64,000 bases of DNA, taken from positions 62,001 through 126,000 of the forward strand of contig CACXIV010000001.1 in the NCBI GenBank assembly GCA_902767845.1, written 5' to 3'. Under the pieces are notes generated by a model. It was not told the DNA's origin and searched no databases. It was given only the letters and a program-made list of their open reading frames with translations. The stretch is from an uncultured Ruminococcus sp. Lineage in GTDB: Bacteria; Bacillota; Clostridia; Oscillospirales; Acutalibacteraceae. Both the position numbers and the translations under genes were made by a program. Numbering within the stretch: position 1 is the first letter of the stretch; each line of letters begins with the position of its first letter. Of this stretch, positions 18,169 to 27,032 are shown in pieces.

Positions 18169-20037
18169 ATGGCTTTTTTACCGATGAACAAAGCAGAAGT
18201 CAATGAACGCGGCTGGGACTGCGTCGATTTTGTTTATGTCTGCGGCGACAGCTATGTCGATCATCCCTCATTCGGCGCGGCTATAATCACAAGAGTGCTC
18301 GAGGACTGCGGATGCAGGGTCGCGTTTTTAGCCCAGCCTGATGTAAAAAACGACGCTGATTTTACTCGGTTCGGCAAGCCAAAACTCGGGTTTATGGTCT
18401 CGGCAGGTAATATCGACAGCATGGTGGCGCATTACACGGTAGCCAAGCGCAAAAGGCATGACGACGCCTACACCGCCGGCGGAAAGAACGGTCGGCGCCC
18501 CGACCGCGCGCTGACCGTCTACTGCAATATCATCCGCCGCCTTTACCCCGACAGCCCGATAATAATCGGCGGACTCGAGGCGTCGCTGCGCCGGTTCGCC
18601 CACTACGATTACTGGAGCGACAGCGTTATGCCGTCGATCCTCTTTGATACAAAGGCTGATATCCTCGTCTACGGCATGGGCGAGCTGCAAACAATCGAGA
18701 TCGCCCGTCGCCTCGCCGACGGCTATACCGTGGAGGCGCTGCAGGATATCCGCGGTATCTGCTACAAGGTGCGGACTGAGGACTACGTTCCCAAATCGGT
18801 GGTAGATCTTCCGAGCTTTGAACGCGTCAGGGAGAACAAGCGCGATTACGCGATCGCCGCCCGAAAGGAGCTTGAGGAAGCGGACGCCGTCCGCGGAAAA
18901 ACGCTTATCCAGCGGCACGGGGGATATATCCTCGTGCAGAATCCTCCCATGCAGCCGCTCAATACCGAGCAGCTTGACCATGTTTATTCTCTGCCGTACA
19001 TGCGCGCCTACCCCAAGTGCTACGACAAGCTCGGAGGAGTGCCCGGTATAAAGGAGGTCGAGTTCTCGATCACCCACAACCGCGGATGCTTCGGAGCGTG
19101 CAATTTCTGTTCGCTGGCGTTCCATCAGGGCAGAGCCGTGACCGTCAGGAGCGAGGAAAGCGTTATAAACGAAGCCAAAAGCTTTATTTCAAACCCCAAC
19201 TTCAAGGGCTACATAAGCGACGTCGGCGGTCCCACCGCCAATTTTCGGCTGCCGTCCTGCGAAAAGCAGAAGAAGCTCGGACTGTGCAAAGGCCGCCGCT
19301 GTCTCGCGCCGACGCCCTGCCCGAATATGCAGGTGTCGCACACCGAATACCTCGGCCTGCTGCGAAAGCTCAGGAGCCTTGACGGAATAAAAAAGGTCTT
19401 TATCCGCAGCGGAATCCGCTTTGACTATCTCATGGAGGACGAGAGCGACGAGTTTTTGACCGAGCTTGTCCGCCACCACATCAGCGGTCAGCTCAGGGTA
19501 GCGCCGGAGCACTGCTCCGCGGCCGTGCTCGATAAAATGGGCAAGCCCCATATCGAGGTCTACAAAAGGTTCTGCGATAAGTTTTACGCGCTTAATTCAA
19601 AGGAGAGCCGCGACCAGTACGTCGTGCCGTATCTGATGAGCTCGCACCCTGGCTCGAGATTAAAGGACGCCGTCGAGCTCGCGCTGTTCTGCAAGGAGCA
19701 GAATATCCATCCCAAGCAGGTTCAGGATTTTTACCCCACACCGGGTACGATATCGACCGCGATGTTTTATACCGGGCTCGACCCATATACTCTTAAAGAG
19801 GTATACGTTCCCAAGTCGGCGGAGGAAAAGTCGATGCAGCGCGCCCTGCTGCAGTATTTTATTCCTGAGAACAAGCCGCTCGTGATAAAGGCGCTGATAA
19901 AGGCCGGCAGGCGCGACCTGATAGGAAATGACAAAAAATGCCTCGTCACCCCCATGCCCGTGATGAACAAACCGAAGCAGACCGGCAAAAGGGGAAAGAA
20001 GAAGGATTATTCGAGGTATAGTCGCAAGAAAAAGTAA
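18169..20037 (+). CDS. YgiQ-family (UPF0313) radical SAM protein
   Basis: This 622-residue protein has an N-terminal cobalamin-binding-like domain (about residues 15-130) and the radical SAM cluster motif GCFGACNFCS (C-x3-C-x2-C) at about residue 305. A cysteine-containing stretch (PSCEKQKKLGLC...CLAPTPCPN) and a basic C-terminal tail follow. YgiQ proteins are widespread, and their reaction is not established. The opening MAFLPMNKAEVNERGWD is the family standard. The ribosome site GGGGGATCG lies just before ATG 18169. It is a single gene between terminators. Its N-terminal domain lacks a convincing DxHxxG cobalamin motif on reading, so cofactor use is uncertain. Confidence 0.88.
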   Translation: MAFLPMNKAEVNERGWDCVDFVYVCGDSYVDHPSFGAAIITRVLEDCGCRVAFLAQPDVKNDADFTRFGKPKLGFMVSAGNIDSMVAHYTVAKRKRHDDAYTAGGKNGRRPDRALTVYCNIIRRLYPDSPIIIGGLEASLRRFAHYDYWSDSVMPSILFDTKADILVYGMGELQTIEIARRLADGYTVEALQDIRGICYKVRTEDYVPKSVVDLPSFERVRENKRDYAIAARKELEEADAVRGKTLIQRHGGYILVQNPPMQPLNTEQLDHVYSLPYMRAYPKCYDKLGGVPGIKEVEFSITHNRGCFGACNFCSLAFHQGRAVTVRSEESVINEAKSFISNPNFKGYISDVGGPTANFRLPSCEKQKKLGLCKGRRCLAPTPCPNMQVSHTEYLGLLRKLRSLDGIKKVFIRSGIRFDYLMEDESDEFLTELVRHHISGQLRVAPEHCSAAVLDKMGKPHIEVYKRFCDKFYALNSKESRDQYVVPYLMSSHPGSRLKDAVELALFCKEQNIHPKQVQDFYPTPGTISTAMFYTGLDPYTLKEVYVPKSAEEKSMQRALLQYFIPENKPLVIKALIKAGRRDLIGNDKKCLVTPMPVMNKPKQTGKRGKKKDYSRYSRKKK

Positions 20038-20061
20038 GACTATTCAGTTGTGAGTTAAGGA

Positions 20062-20081
20062 CTATGAGTTTTAACTCATAG
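20062..20081. repeat. Perfect 20-bp palindrome upstream of the tyrS promoter
   Basis: CTATGAGTT and AACTCATAG flank TT, making an inverted repeat. Related GAGTTA/TAACTCAT words surround it. No T tract follows, so its termination power is doubtful. Confidence 0.5.
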
Positions 20082-20102
20082 ATCATAACTATTTAAAACC
20101 CC

Positions 20103-20131
20103 TTGACCTATTCGACAAAAAATACTATAAT
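20103..20131 (+). promoter_or_regulatory. Sigma-A promoter of tyrS
   Basis: TTGACC (20103-20108), a 17-base spacer and TATAAT (20126-20131). Only about 55 bases of leader follow before tyrS, too short for a T-box. Confidence 0.8.
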
Positions 20132-20193
20132 AAAATAGATGTGTGCGTAACATGTCACTAAAAGAGTAATCAAATTTTGAAAGGAACATATTA

Positions 20194-21420
20194 ATGGGAG
20201 TATATGAAGAACTTGTCGCGAGAGGACTGATCGCGCAGGTAACGGACGAAAAAGAGATCAGAGAGCTTGTAAACAGCGGTAAAGCGGTGTTTTATATCGG
20301 CTTTGATCCCACCGCGGACTCTCTCCACGTCGGCCACTTTATGGCGCTTTGCCTCATGAAGAGGCTCCAGCTCGCCGGCAACAAGCCTATCGCGCTTGTA
20401 GGCGGCGGCACCGGTATGATCGGCGACCCCTCAGGCAGAACCGATATGCGCAAGATGCTGACCAAGGAGGATATCGAGCATAACTGCGAGTGCTTCAAAA
20501 AGCAGATGAGCAGGTTTATTGATTTTTCCGAGGGCAAGGCTCTCATGGTCAATAACGCGGACTGGCTTTTGAACCTCAATTACGTTGAGCTTCTCAGGGA
20601 GGTCGGCGCCTGCTTCTCGGTTAACAACATGCTCAGAGCCGAGTGCTACAAGCAGAGAATGGAAAAGGGACTCAGCTTCCTTGAGTTCAACTACATGATA
20701 ATGCAGTCCTACGACTTCTACGCTCTGTATCAGAAATACGGCTGCAATATGCAGTTCGGCGGCGACGACCAGTGGAGCAACATGCTCGGCGGAACCGAGC
20801 TTATCAGGAGAAAGCTCGGCAAGGACGCCTACGCCATGACTATCAACCTGCTGCTCAATTCCGAGGGCAAGAAGATGGGCAAGACCCAGTCGGGAGCCGT
20901 TTGGCTCGACGCCGAAAAAACCAGCCCCTACGATTTTTATCAGTATTGGAGAAATGTCGGCGACACCGACGTTATCAAGTGCCTCAAGATGCTCACCTTC
21001 CTTCCGCTTGAAGAGATCGACGAGCTTAGCAAGCTTCAGGGCAGCGAGCTGAACAAGGCAAAGGAGATCCTTGCTTACGAACTGACGGAGCTCGTTCACG
21101 GCAAGGAGGAGGCTGACAAGGCTCAGGAGGCGGCAAGGGCGCTGTTCGGCAAGGGACAGAATACAGACAACATGCCCTCTACCGAGCTTACCTCCGGCGA
21201 CCTTGACGACGGTTCTGTCGGCGTGCTTGATCTGCTCTTAAAATGCGGACTCGTCCCCTCAAAGAAAGAGGGCAGACGCCTCATCGAGCAGGGCGGTATC
21301 TCGGTTGACGATAAAAAGATCGCCGACGTTTACGCAAAGGTCGGCGCGGCAGACTTTGAAAAGGGATACGTCGTAATCAAAAAGGGCAAGAAGGTCTACC
21401 ACAAGGCCGTCCTGAAATAA
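20194..21420 (+). CDS. tyrS: Tyrosyl-tRNA synthetase
   Basis: This enzyme charges tRNA-Tyr with tyrosine using ATP. The class I signatures are present: HVGH (HIGH-like) at about residue 48 and KMGKT (KMSKS-like) at about 230. A C-terminal S4 RNA-binding domain (about 345-405) is visible from the [15 protein letters not shown] stretch. At 408 residues it has normal length. ATG 20194 follows AAAGGAACA. It has a sigma-A promoter at 20103-20131 and a short leader with no T-box, although many Firmicutes regulate tyrS this way. mscL follows after 62 bases without a terminator and may be cotranscribed. Confidence 0.96.
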   Translation: MGVYEELVARGLIAQVTDEKEIRELVNSGKAVFYIGFDPTADSLHVGHFMALCLMKRLQLAGNKPIALVGGGTGMIGDPSGRTDMRKMLTKEDIEHNCECFKKQMSRFIDFSEGKALMVNNADWLLNLNYVELLREVGACFSVNNMLRAECYKQRMEKGLSFLEFNYMIMQSYDFYALYQKYGCNMQFGGDDQWSNMLGGTELIRRKLGKDAYAMTINLLLNSEGKKMGKTQSGAVWLDAEKTSPYDFYQYWRNVGDTDVIKCLKMLTFLPLEEIDELSKLQGSELNKAKEILAYELTELVHGKEEADKAQEAARALFGKGQNTDNMPSTELTSGDLDDGSVGVLDLLLKCGLVPSKKEGRRLIEQGGISVDDKKIADVYAKVGAADFEKGYVVIKKGKKVYHKAVLK

Positions 21421-21482
21421 TTTAATATCGGACTTAGGCAGGAAACTGCTGATTATAAAAAAGAGAAAGAGGGAATAAGTCA

Positions 21483-21911
21483 ATGAAAAAGTTTATGGCT
21501 GAATTTAAGGAGTTCATCAGTCGCGGCAACGTAATGGATCTCGCTGTCGGCGTTATCATCGGCGCTGCGTTCGGCGCGATCGTCACCTCCCTGTGCGACG
21601 ATATCATCGTTCCGTTTATTCAGCTTATCATCAGCAAGATCACCGGCGCCGAGTCTATCGAAGAGATGACCGCGGTACTCAACGTCGGCCCCATCGCCTT
21701 CGGCAACTTCATCGCCGCTGTTATCAACTTCCTCATCATGGCTCTCATCATCTTCCTTATCGTTAAGGCTATCAACAAGATGATGAACCTTAAGAAGAAG
21801 GAAGAGGAAGAAGAGGAAGAGGCAACAACAAAGAACTGCCCCTTCTGCTGCTCCGAGATCGACATCAAAGCGACAAAGTGCCCGCACTGCACAAGCGACC
21901 TGAAGGAATGA
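21483..21911 (+). CDS. mscL: Large-conductance mechanosensitive channel MscL with C-terminal zinc ribbon
   Basis: MscL opens under membrane tension to release solutes on hypo-osmotic shock. The opening EFKEFISRGNVMDLAVGVIIG is the family standard, with two transmembrane helices (about residues 18-45 and 72-95). The C-terminus carries an unusual addition: after an acidic Glu-run (about 103-112), CPFC and CPHC motifs form a four-cysteine zinc ribbon (about 118-137). Typical MscL is about 130 residues without this ribbon. The ribbon is fused in frame, and no frameshift is needed. It may sense or stabilise the cytoplasmic bundle; this is inference. Confidence 0.92.
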   Translation: MKKFMAEFKEFISRGNVMDLAVGVIIGAAFGAIVTSLCDDIIVPFIQLIISKITGAESIEEMTAVLNVGPIAFGNFIAAVINFLIMALIIFLIVKAINKMMNLKKKEEEEEEEATTKNCPFCCSEIDIKATKCPHCTSDLKE

Positions 21912-21955
21912 TATCGTTCTTTCCCTGAACCGAGTGTTTGTTACAGGCAATATAG

Positions 21956-22001
21956 ATCCGGCAGGCATACCGCAAGGTTTGCCTGCCGGATAAACTTTTT
22001 A
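21956..22001. terminator. Bidirectional terminator between mscL and the PAP2 gene
   Basis: A 16-bp stem with one mismatch joins ATCCGGCAGGCATACC (21956-21971) to its partner at 21976-21991 across a GCAA loop. A T-rich tail follows on the plus strand. The minus-strand gene ends just beyond at 22006. Confidence 0.85.
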
Positions 22002-22005
22002 AATA

Positions 22006-22476
22006 TCAAATCACCCAGAACAACTGTCCGGCGCCTATGCCGATCATCATGCCGACTATAACGTCCCTCAAATAATGCGCGCCTGCCTGCACCCGCGACA
22101 AAACTATCAAAAACGCCGCGATCAGCGCCGCGACGCCGAGCGGCACGCTGACGTAGAGGAAAGTCATGGCGATCACCACCGCGCTCACGGTGTGACGGCT
22201 CGGCATGCTTTTGCCACGTGTCTTTTTGCCGAAAACCGATTCGATCCCGTATTTCTCGTACGGCCTTTCTTCGTTTATCAGAATCCTGAGCAGAGTCGCC
22301 GTTACCAGAGCCCCGAACGGGATCAGCACGAGCTTGAGCCATTCTTTCCCGAAGCCCATAATAAAGAACTCGGCGACGAGCAGCGCGGGGTAGGCGACAA
22401 ACATGATGTTAGGCAGTATCTTGTATGTAAAATACAAAACCGCGTACGCTATTTTGTTTTCCTTAAAGAACCGCAC
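22006..22476 (-). CDS. PAP2-superfamily phosphatase
   Basis: This membrane phosphatase has the three PAP2 motifs: NEERPYEKYG (K/RxxxxRP-like), SMPSRHTVS (PSGH-like) and SRVQAGAHYLRD (SRxxxxxHxxxD). It is 156 residues with about five membrane helices. The likely substrates are lipid phosphates such as undecaprenyl or phosphatidylglycerol phosphate, but this is not shown. The start is unclear: GTG 22476 has AGAGG only three bases away, and the frame extends upstream with RRKLYERT, so a start at an upstream CTG or ATT is possible. It follows asnB on the minus strand. Confidence 0.8.
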   Translation of the reverse strand: MRFFKENKIAYAVLYFTYKILPNIMFVAYPALLVAEFFIMGFGKEWLKLVLIPFGALVTATLLRILINEERPYEKYGIESVFGKKTRGKSMPSRHTVSAVVIAMTFLYVSVPLGVAALIAAFLIVLSRVQAGAHYLRDVIVGMMIGIGAGQLFWVI

Positions 22477-22548
22477 GGTCCTCTCATACAGCTTTCTGCG
22501 AATAATAAACAGTCCTTTACCTTTTATGACATCATTTTATCATACCTG

Positions 22549-24381
22549 TCAGACTATTTCAACCTTGTATTTTTCAAACCAGAAATCAAGCTCGATAATA
22601 TACGCCAAAATCTGCGGAGCCTTCATAAGCTGACCGTACCAGGGGTCTTTTATACTGTCGGGATCCTCAATAATGCTCTCCACCGCTTTTTTGTCAAGCA
22701 GCTCGGTGAGAGCATTTTTCTTTTGCAGAATTTTCCTGACCCTCTCCGCGCAGGTGTTGAAGTAGATCGGGTTGTGAGTTTTCGGGTAGGGGCTCTTTTT
22801 TCGCCACGTTATCTCCTTCGGCAGAATATCCTCAAACGCCTTGCGCACAATACCCTTTTCTCGTCCGTTGTACGCCTTTAGCTCCCAAGGCATATTGTAG
22901 GCGTACTCAACCAGCCTGTAGTCGCAGAACGGCACGCGCACCTCAAGTCCGCTATACATAGAGCAGCGATCCTTGCGCTCGAGCAGGCACTGCATGAACC
23001 AGTAAAAATTCAGGTAGAACATCTCACGCATACGCCTGTCGGTTTCGCTGTCCGAGCTCAGCTTAGGGGCGGCGCCGATCGTGTCAAGGTAGCGCTGTCT
23101 GACGTATTCCTCGCCGTTTCGCGCCACGCCGTCCTTTAAAATATACCGTCTTATGCTTTGGCTTCTCGACCACGGAAAGCAGTCCTCAAACAGGATATCC
23201 TTATTGTGGTACCACGGATAACCGCCGAAAAGCTCGTCGGCACATTCGCCCGAAAGCGCGACCGTGTAGTCCTTTTTTATTTCCCTGCAAAAGAGCAAAA
23301 GCGACGAATCTACATCAACATACCCCGGAAGATCGCGCGCCTCGACGCTGTCGTAAAGCGCGTCCGCGAGCAAATCATTGTCGAGGATGACCTCGCTGTG
23401 CTTTGAGTCCGCGTCCTTTGCCATCAGCTTGATATACTCGTAATCGCGCGAGGGCTGGAACAGACTTTTTTCAAAGTATTTCTGATTATCGCGGTATTCG
23501 ACCGAATAGGTGTGCACCTTTCCGAGCTTGTGCTCCTTTTGGTACCGCGAGGCGGTCTTGACAATTATGCTGCTGTCGAGCCCGCCCGACAAAAACATGC
23601 AGAGCGGAACGTCGCTGACAAGCTGCCGCTGTATCGCGTCGGTCAAAAGGTAACGGGTGCGCTCTATCGTTTGGCGCTCGTCGTCGGTGTGCTCGCGCGC
23701 CTCTATGCTGAAATACGTCTTTCGCGTAAACCGGTTGTTTTTATACACCGCGCACTCGCCGGGGTTAAGCTCGAACACCCCCTTGAACACTCCGCACGAC
23801 GGCGTTCTCGCGGGTCCCAAAAAGAATATCTCGTTTAGTCCCTGCTCGTCGATCTGCGGTCTTACTTTTCCGCTTTTAAGCAGCGCCTTGATCTCGGAGC
23901 CGAACACAAGTCCGCCGTCGTATTCGCTGTAAAAGAGTGGCTTTACGCCCACCCTGTCGCGGCAGAGGAACACGCTTCTGTCGTCGGAGCGGAACACAGC
24001 GAAGGCGAATATACCGTTCAGCTTTTCGGCGCATTTTTCCCTGTATTTAACGTATGTTTTAAGCACTACCTCGGTGTCGCTGTGACCGCGAAAATGAAAT
24101 CCGCAGGACTTTAATTCCTCGCGAAGCTCCGGCGCGTTGTATATCTCGCCATTATAAACGATAACATAGGTCACACCCCTGTGACTGACCGCCATCGGCT
24201 GCTTGCCGTTTTCAATGTCGATGACCGCCAGCCTGCGGTGTATCAACGCGGTATCTCCGTTTATATATATCCCGTTTTCGTCGGGGCCCCTTCGCTCAAG
24301 CGTTTCCGACATCGCGTTAAGAGTTTTAGTCCTTTCCGCCATGTTGGAGTCCCTTTCGATCCAGCCTGCTATTCCGCACAT
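22549..24381 (-). CDS. asnB: Glutamine-hydrolysing asparagine synthetase
   Basis: This enzyme makes asparagine from aspartate, glutamine and ATP. The N-terminal glutaminase begins MCGIAGW with the catalytic Cys2. The synthetase half has the PP-loop MFLSGGLDSS at about residue 265. At 610 residues the length is normal. The ribosome site GGGAGG overlaps the ylbJ stop, with only four bases between the genes, so asnB is coupled to a sporulation gene. Bacillus has a sporulation-specific AsnO, and this placement makes a sporulation role likely but unproven. Confidence 0.95.
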   Translation of the reverse strand: MCGIAGWIERDSNMAERTKTLNAMSETLERRGPDENGIYINGDTALIHRRLAVIDIENGKQPMAVSHRGVTYVIVYNGEIYNAPELREELKSCGFHFRGHSDTEVVLKTYVKYREKCAEKLNGIFAFAVFRSDDRSVFLCRDRVGVKPLFYSEYDGGLVFGSEIKALLKSGKVRPQIDEQGLNEIFFLGPARTPSCGVFKGVFELNPGECAVYKNNRFTRKTYFSIEAREHTDDERQTIERTRYLLTDAIQRQLVSDVPLCMFLSGGLDSSIIVKTASRYQKEHKLGKVHTYSVEYRDNQKYFEKSLFQPSRDYEYIKLMAKDADSKHSEVILDNDLLADALYDSVEARDLPGYVDVDSSLLLFCREIKKDYTVALSGECADELFGGYPWYHNKDILFEDCFPWSRSQSIRRYILKDGVARNGEEYVRQRYLDTIGAAPKLSSDSETDRRMREMFYLNFYWFMQCLLERKDRCSMYSGLEVRVPFCDYRLVEYAYNMPWELKAYNGREKGIVRKAFEDILPKEITWRKKSPYPKTHNPIYFNTCAERVRKILQKKNALTELLDKKAVESIIEDPDSIKDPWYGQLMKAPQILAYIIELDFWFEKYKVEIV

Positions 24382-24385
24382 AAGA

Positions 24386-25450
24386 TTACCTCCCGTTGTT
24401 TTTCATGGTGAATAAAAAGCATACCGTCACCGCGGTCAGCGCCGCTGCCGAGATCACGCTTCCGCCGAAAAATCCCGAGCTTCCGACTGCGCTGCTTGAA
24501 AACACCGCCTCCTCGCCGAGGAACACAAGGCTCAAAAGCTTGGTCAGCAAGGCGGTGAGTACGCCTTGAATAATTCTGACAAAGAAAAATAGAAGCTTGT
24601 TTATTTTGATTTTCCCGAGGGATGAAAAAATCTGAAAGTGAACGCATATCCCTCCGAAGCCGACCGCGAAGGCTGTTATCTCGATCGGAAATTTGCCTGA
24701 AGTGAGCGTGACCGCCGAGCATACCTCCGACATAATGATCCAGATGTCCCGAGCCGGTTCGGGCAGGAGCTTAACGACTATCCCGGTCGCCGCCGAAAAA
24801 ATAAGCACGAGCGAACAGATCAGCGCCATTCCCTTAGCCGCGGAATAGGCGCTTTCGACTATCGCCGCAGAAATTGGGAGAGGAGGGGTATATGATTCTT
24901 TTGTAGAATTATAATTCCCCTTGTCCCTGTCAAACAGATTAAGAACCGCGCCGATGATCATTACCGACATCACCTGAGCGGCGAGTATTGTCAGTCCGAC
25001 CGCGGTGCTGCCGTAAAGCGAGCTGCCGACGTAGTTTACCAAAAAGCCCGGACCGGCGCACACTGCGAACATGGCCGCTTTTTTTGCCTGATGAACGTCC
25101 GCCGCGCCCGAATCGCATAGCTCGCTTATTCCTCTCGCGCCCACCGGGTATCCTCCGACAAGACTCAAAAGGATGATCGGAGCGAAGCTTCCGCTCAGAC
25201 CGAACAGCCGTTTTGTTATCCGTCCCGTCCTCCGCCCGAGCGCTTGGCACAGTCCTGTCTTTACCGCCATGGCGGAAAGTGCCATAAAGGGGAAGAGCGA
25301 CGGTATCAGCACCTTAAGGCAAAGCTCCACGCCTTTTTCGACTCCGCTCCTGCAGCTTTCGGACGACAGCGTCAGCGCTGAGGCGGCGGCAGTTATCAGC
25401 AGCGCGTTGAATATCCCTCCGCCTCTGTCCAAGGCTTTTTTCAAATACAT
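24386..25450 (-). CDS. ylbJ: Sporulation integral membrane protein YlbJ-like
   Basis: This 354-residue protein with about eight membrane helices resembles YlbJ and the nucleoside-recognition gate family. The key stretch LSLVGGYPVGARGISEL at about residue 100 is the family signature. YlbJ is a sigma-E sporulation protein in Bacillus, required for spore cortex formation. ATG 25450 is preferred because GGTGA precedes it by five bases; in-frame ATGs at 25456 and 25486 are alternatives. The head is divergent from yqfC, and asnB follows four bases after the stop. Confidence 0.85.
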   Translation of the reverse strand: MYLKKALDRGGGIFNALLITAAASALTLSSESCRSGVEKGVELCLKVLIPSLFPFMALSAMAVKTGLCQALGRRTGRITKRLFGLSGSFAPIILLSLVGGYPVGARGISELCDSGAADVHQAKKAAMFAVCAGPGFLVNYVGSSLYGSTAVGLTILAAQVMSVMIIGAVLNLFDRDKGNYNSTKESYTPPLPISAAIVESAYSAAKGMALICSLVLIFSAATGIVVKLLPEPARDIWIIMSEVCSAVTLTSGKFPIEITAFAVGFGGICVHFQIFSSLGKIKINKLLFFFVRIIQGVLTALLTKLLSLVFLGEEAVFSSSAVGSSGFFGGSVISAAALTAVTVCFLFTMKNNGR

Positions 25451-25462
25451 TTCCATCACCGA

Positions 25463-25491
25463 TAATATATATGTCGCCGCCGGCATAAATA
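25463..25491 (+). promoter_or_regulatory. Possible sigma-E-type promoter of yqfC-yqfD
   Basis: TAATATAT (25463-25470), a 13-base spacer and CATAAATA (25484-25491) resemble the Bacillus sigma-E consensus (-35 ATATT-like, -10 CATACAAT-like). Bacillus yqfC is sigma-E dependent, which supports this. The same bases read on the minus strand give a similar pair, but with almost no leader before ylbJ. Confidence 0.4.
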
Positions 25492-25520
25492 TAATTGAAT
25501 TTACAACGGGAGTGAAAAGC

Positions 25521-25775
25521 TTGAGAAGAAAACGGAAAGAAACTCGGGTGCCGGTGCTCGACGCCGGAACTCAGCCGCTTATAGAGATGACCGGCAACAG
25601 GCAGATCACCGTTGAGGGCTCCACGGGGATATTGCTGTATGAGTCGGATAATATCAAGGTAAACACCACAGGACCGGTCATGTCCTTCTTCGGCAGGGGA
25701 CTCAGTCTGAGGTGTATTACGGGCTCGTCGGTAGAGATCAGCGGCTTTGTCAACAGGATCGACTTTATAACGTGA
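25521..25775 (+). CDS. yqfC: Sporulation protein YqfC
   Basis: This 84-residue protein is mainly short beta strands, including GNRQITVEGSTGILLYE and FFGRGLSLRCI, as in the YabP/YqfC family. YqfC is a sporulation protein under sigma-E in Bacillus, of unknown molecular role. The start is TTG 25521, preceded by GGGAGTG at about six bases. The frame is open from 25173, but that upstream part is a shadow of ylbJ. yqfD follows after seven bases. It reads away from ylbJ. Confidence 0.85.
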   Translation: MRRKRKETRVPVLDAGTQPLIEMTGNRQITVEGSTGILLYESDNIKVNTTGPVMSFFGRGLSLRCITGSSVEISGFVNRIDFIT

Positions 25776-25782
25776 GGTAATT

Positions 25783-26964
25783 ATGCTGTTAAAATTATTA
25801 AGGTATCTCAGGGGCTACGTCTGCTTCAAAGCGAGCGGTAGGTTCCCGGAAAGATTTTTGAACTCAGCCGCCGTCGGCGCTCTCAATCTTTGGGACGCTT
25901 ATCCCTCAGAGGGAGGGATATCGGGGAAAATGTCCGCCTCTGATTACAGGCGAGCGAGGCATATCGCCCGGCGTTCCGGCACGCGGCTGAAAATCACAAA
26001 AAAACGGGGACTTCCGTTCGTGATAAAAAAACACTCCGACCGTATCGGACTGCCGATAGGCGCGCTTGCCGGAGCCGTGCTGCTCATAGTTCTGTCGCAG
26101 TTTATCTGGACGGTCGATATCGTCGGCGCAAAGACCGTCAGCGACAGCAGGATACGTCAGGCGCTCGAAAGCTGCGGAGTATATCCCGGAGGCTTCAAGG
26201 GCGCGGTCGACGTAATGAGCGCTCAGCGCGACGTGCAGTTCGAGATCGACGAGCTGTCGTGGGTCAGCATAAACACGCTCGGCTGCAAGTCGACCGTCGA
26301 TGTCAGGGAAAAGGCGAAAAAGTCCGACGTTCAAAACGACGCTTCCCCCTGCAATATAAAGGCGAAGCGCGACGGAGTAATAACAAAAATCAACGCCGCC
26401 AACGGCTTTAACGCCGTTGAGGTCGGCAGCGGAGTCGCGAAGGGCGATCTTCTCGTCAGCGGAGTTATGCCCACTCAGCAGGACACCATTAGGTTCGTTC
26501 GTGCTAAGGCAGAGGTATACGCCGACTTTAATTCTAAATACGAATTAAAAATCCCGAAAAGCTATAATTATTATTCCTTATCAGAAAATAAAACCAACCG
26601 AAACGAGCTCAACTTCCTTTGGCTCAGCTTTCCGGTCAGCCTGAATTTCAGGTCGTTCCCCGAGTCGGTCAGCACTGTATGCCGTAAAAACCTCGCTTTA
26701 GACGGCAACGTCCTGCCGCTCGGTATCACTACTCAGACCACTCGAGGACTCGACGAGCTTTCGGTCGCTCTCACGCCGGAGCAGGCGAGTCTCAGCTTTG
26801 AAAAATCGTTGCTCCTCAATGAGGTCTTTGAAAACGGCGACTGCGCGGTAAAGAGCCGCCTGATTACCATCGAGGACGAAAGGGATCACTACCTCTGCCG
26901 CTGCGACAGCCTGTACAATCAAAATATCGCCCAAACCGTTGATTTTAGCGTGACAGAGAACTGA
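25783..26964 (+). CDS. yqfD: Sporulation protein YqfD
   Basis: This 393-residue protein has an N-terminal region with an early LRGYVCFKASGRFPERFLN stretch, one membrane helix (about residues 92-112) and a long extracytoplasmic part. The motif VDVREKAK at about 172 lies within the segment conserved in YqfD. YqfD is a sigma-E sporulation protein in Bacillus, thought to act in the envelope around the forespore; its exact action is unknown. It sits directly after yqfC in the same order as in Bacillus. GAGG precedes ATG 25783. Confidence 0.88.
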   Translation: MLLKLLRYLRGYVCFKASGRFPERFLNSAAVGALNLWDAYPSEGGISGKMSASDYRRARHIARRSGTRLKITKKRGLPFVIKKHSDRIGLPIGALAGAVLLIVLSQFIWTVDIVGAKTVSDSRIRQALESCGVYPGGFKGAVDVMSAQRDVQFEIDELSWVSINTLGCKSTVDVREKAKKSDVQNDASPCNIKAKRDGVITKINAANGFNAVEVGSGVAKGDLLVSGVMPTQQDTIRFVRAKAEVYADFNSKYELKIPKSYNYYSLSENKTNRNELNFLWLSFPVSLNFRSFPESVSTVCRKNLALDGNVLPLGITTQTTRGLDELSVALTPEQASLSFEKSLLLNEVFENGDCAVKSRLITIEDERDHYLCRCDSLYNQNIAQTVDFSVTEN

Positions 26965-26978
26965 ATTTGTGCTATAAT
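26950..26978 (+). promoter_or_regulatory. Sigma-A promoter of the YmdB-type gene, overlapping the end of yqfD
   Basis: GTGACA (26950-26955), a 17-base spacer and TATAAT (26973-26978) with a TGC extended -10 element. It gives the phosphoesterase gene a vegetative promoter separate from the sporulation pair. Confidence 0.78.
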
Positions 26979-27032
26979 ACAAATCAAGGTTCCGCGACGC
27001 GGAAACGCAATCAAACTGTAAGGTGTGATCCA

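Noticed and set aside
20040..20193. T-box riboswitch before tyrS
   Set aside because: The leader after the promoter is about 55 bases, and no T-box core sequence or antiterminator was recognised.
25173..25520. Upstream extension of yqfC to 25173
   Set aside because: It overlaps ylbJ on the other strand, and a strong ribosome site supports the TTG start at 25521.
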